Assembly (NCBI GenBank): GCA_035455185.1
Contig: DATIFQ010000311.1
Location: 1-6,761 of the forward strand
DNA length: 6,761 nt
Origin: JAEHDI01 sp035455185
Lineage (GTDB): Bacteria > Acidobacteriota > Terriglobia > Bryobacterales > Bryobacteraceae
Reading direction: 5' to 3'
Shown here piece by piece: positions 5,743-6,761 of the stretch. The notes below the pieces were generated by a model. It worked only from the letters and a program-made list of their open reading frames with translations, made no database searches and was not told where the DNA came from. The position numbers and the translations under genes are program-made. Each line of letters opens with the position of its first letter. The first letter of the stretch is position 1.

Positions 5743-6761
5743 ATGGGGCGTGCGGCTGGGAAGTCGTTGGTGTTCACGCTTCGGCGCCGCGTGCGCGTGG
5801 TCGGCAGGCGGCTCCGCGAGGCACGGATGTTCGCCCGCGCCATGCATTCGCCGGATCATCCGATCGCCGCCCAGATCGTGCCGATCCGCCGCTGTAACCT
5901 GGCCTGCACGTACTGCAACGAGTTCGACGCCATCTCGCGGCCTGTGCCGGTCGCGGAGATGCTGCGTCGCATCGATTTGCTCGCCGCTCTCGGGACCACC
6001 ATCATCACCGTCAGCGGCGGCGAACCGATGCTCCACCCCGAGCTGGACGAGATCATCCGCCAGATACGGCACCGCGGCGCCCTCGCGACGCTCATCACCA
6101 ACGGCTATCTCCTGACGCCCGAGCGCATCCAGCGGCTGAACCGGGCCGGTCTCGATTACCTGCAAATCAGCATCGACAACGTCGTGCCGGACGAAACCTC
6201 GAAGAAGAGCCTGAAGGTCCTCGACCGCAAGCTCGAACTACTGGCCGCGGACGCCGGCTTCGCCGTGACAGTCAATTCCGTCCTCGGCAGTCCCGTCCGT
6301 AACCCGGGCGACGCGCTTGTCATCGCCGAGCGCGCGCGGTCGTTGGGCCTGACCAGCACGGTCGGCATCCTGCACGACGGAAGCGGCCAGCTCGGCCCGC
6401 TGGCCCCCGACCACGCCTCCATCTACGAGCGCATCCTGGCGTTCGAGCAGTCGCTGTTCTCCTTCGCGCAGTACGACCGTTTCCAGCGCAAAATCGCGCA
6501 CGGGCTGCCCAACGACTGGCATTGCCGCGCCGGCGGGCGCTTCCTCTACATCTGCGAGGACGGCCTTGTCCATTACTGCTCGCAGCAGCGGGGCCATCCG
6601 GGGATCCCGCTCGAACAGTACACCCACGATCACCTGAAACGCGAGGCCGCACGCCCGAAGCCGTGCGCTCCCTTCTGCACTATTTCCTGCGTGCACCAGA
6701 CCGCAATGCTCGACGCTTTCCGCGAGGACCCGCACAGCACGCTCGCCGGCATGATCGAGCG
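5743..6761 (+). CDS. Radical SAM enzyme with C-terminal cysteine cluster (3' end outside window)
   Basis: The frame is open from the ATG at 5743 to the right edge: 339 residues without a stop, so the gene is partial. After a basic, arginine-rich N-terminus (FTLRRRVRVVGRRLREAR) comes the radical SAM core: RRCNLACTYCNEFD with C51, C55 and C58 as the CxxxCxxC ligands of the SAM-binding 4Fe-4S cluster, SGGEP at 91-95 for SAM binding, LITNGYLLT (117-125) and LQISIDN (140-146). A C-terminal region has six more cysteines: WHCRAG (C261), YICEDGLVHYCSQQ (C271, C279) and PCAPFCTISCVHQT (C308, C312, C316), as in SPASM or twitch domains binding auxiliary Fe-S clusters. It belongs with the MoaA/PqqE/HpnH-like group, but substrate and product are unknown. 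An in-frame ATG at 5734 is an alternative start; 5743 is preferred because of the -10 box overlapping the former. Wobble positions are mostly C, unlike alaC just upstream. No peptide precursor gene is visible in the window. Confidence 0.88.
   Translation, partial: MGRAAGKSLVFTLRRRVRVVGRRLREARMFARAMHSPDHPIAAQIVPIRRCNLACTYCNEFDAISRPVPVAEMLRRIDLLAALGTTIITVSGGEPMLHPELDEIIRQIRHRGALATLITNGYLLTPERIQRLNRAGLDYLQISIDNVVPDETSKKSLKVLDRKLELLAADAGFAVTVNSVLGSPVRNPGDALVIAERARSLGLTSTVGILHDGSGQLGPLAPDHASIYERILAFEQSLFSFAQYDRFQRKIAHGLPNDWHCRAGGRFLYICEDGLVHYCSQQRGHPGIPLEQYTHDHLKREAARPKPCAPFCTISCVHQTAMLDAFREDPHSTLAGMIE

Noticed and set aside
4467..5843. 458-codon open frame on the minus strand opposite alaC
   Set aside because: The translation is dominated by Arg, His and Pro with no family resemblance, and arises from the G-ending codons of alaC on the other strand. 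alaC has all its catalytic motifs.
5344..6165. 273-codon minus-strand open frame spanning the alaC/radical SAM spacer
   Set aside because: It crosses two well-supported plus-strand genes and its C-terminal half is Pro/Ala/Arg low-complexity sequence.

Overview
The window looks like chromosomal DNA from an Acidobacteriota, probably of the Solibacter/Bryobacter type. This is an inference from high GC, TolB/PD40 propeller and secreted proteins of a style common in that group, and intergenic repeat words I associate with it. It is not a database result. No rRNA, tRNA, CRISPR array or complete mobile element is visible.

Left part (1-2118): a scarred region. It opens with the 3' part of a conserved hypothetical protein (to 368). 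A short gene-free stretch follows, holding a perfect 7-bp hairpin that may be an insertion-sequence end. Next is a small minus-strand CPCC-type cysteine-rich gene (520-777). On the plus strand an IS1182-type transposase N-terminus (898-1057) is shifted by one base within its own length and then joins, in frame, the 3' part of a TolB/PD40 beta-propeller gene (to 2118). The propeller gene has lost its own start, so the open reading frame is a chimera made by insertion and deletion.

Middle (2229-4358): a secreted conserved hypothetical protein with a good ribosome binding site and signal peptide. It is followed 24 bases later by a GT-B glycosyltransferase of family GT1 resembling the rhamnosyltransferase RhlB. 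The two may be co-transcribed, but no shared pathway can be shown.

Right part (4359-6761): an intergenic spacer with a repeat-like word, then an AlaC-type alanine aminotransferase (PLP enzyme), then a radical SAM enzyme that runs off the right edge. The radical SAM protein has a CxxxCxxC cluster motif and six further C-terminal cysteines. Both genes have a TANAAT hexamer exactly 7 bases before the chosen start codon and lack a well-placed Shine-Dalgarno, which suggests leaderless transcripts. The two genes differ clearly in wobble-base preference.

No multi-gene new system is evident. The best leads are the chimeric transposase-propeller ORF, the paired leaderless-type promoters, and the uncharacterised radical SAM enzyme.
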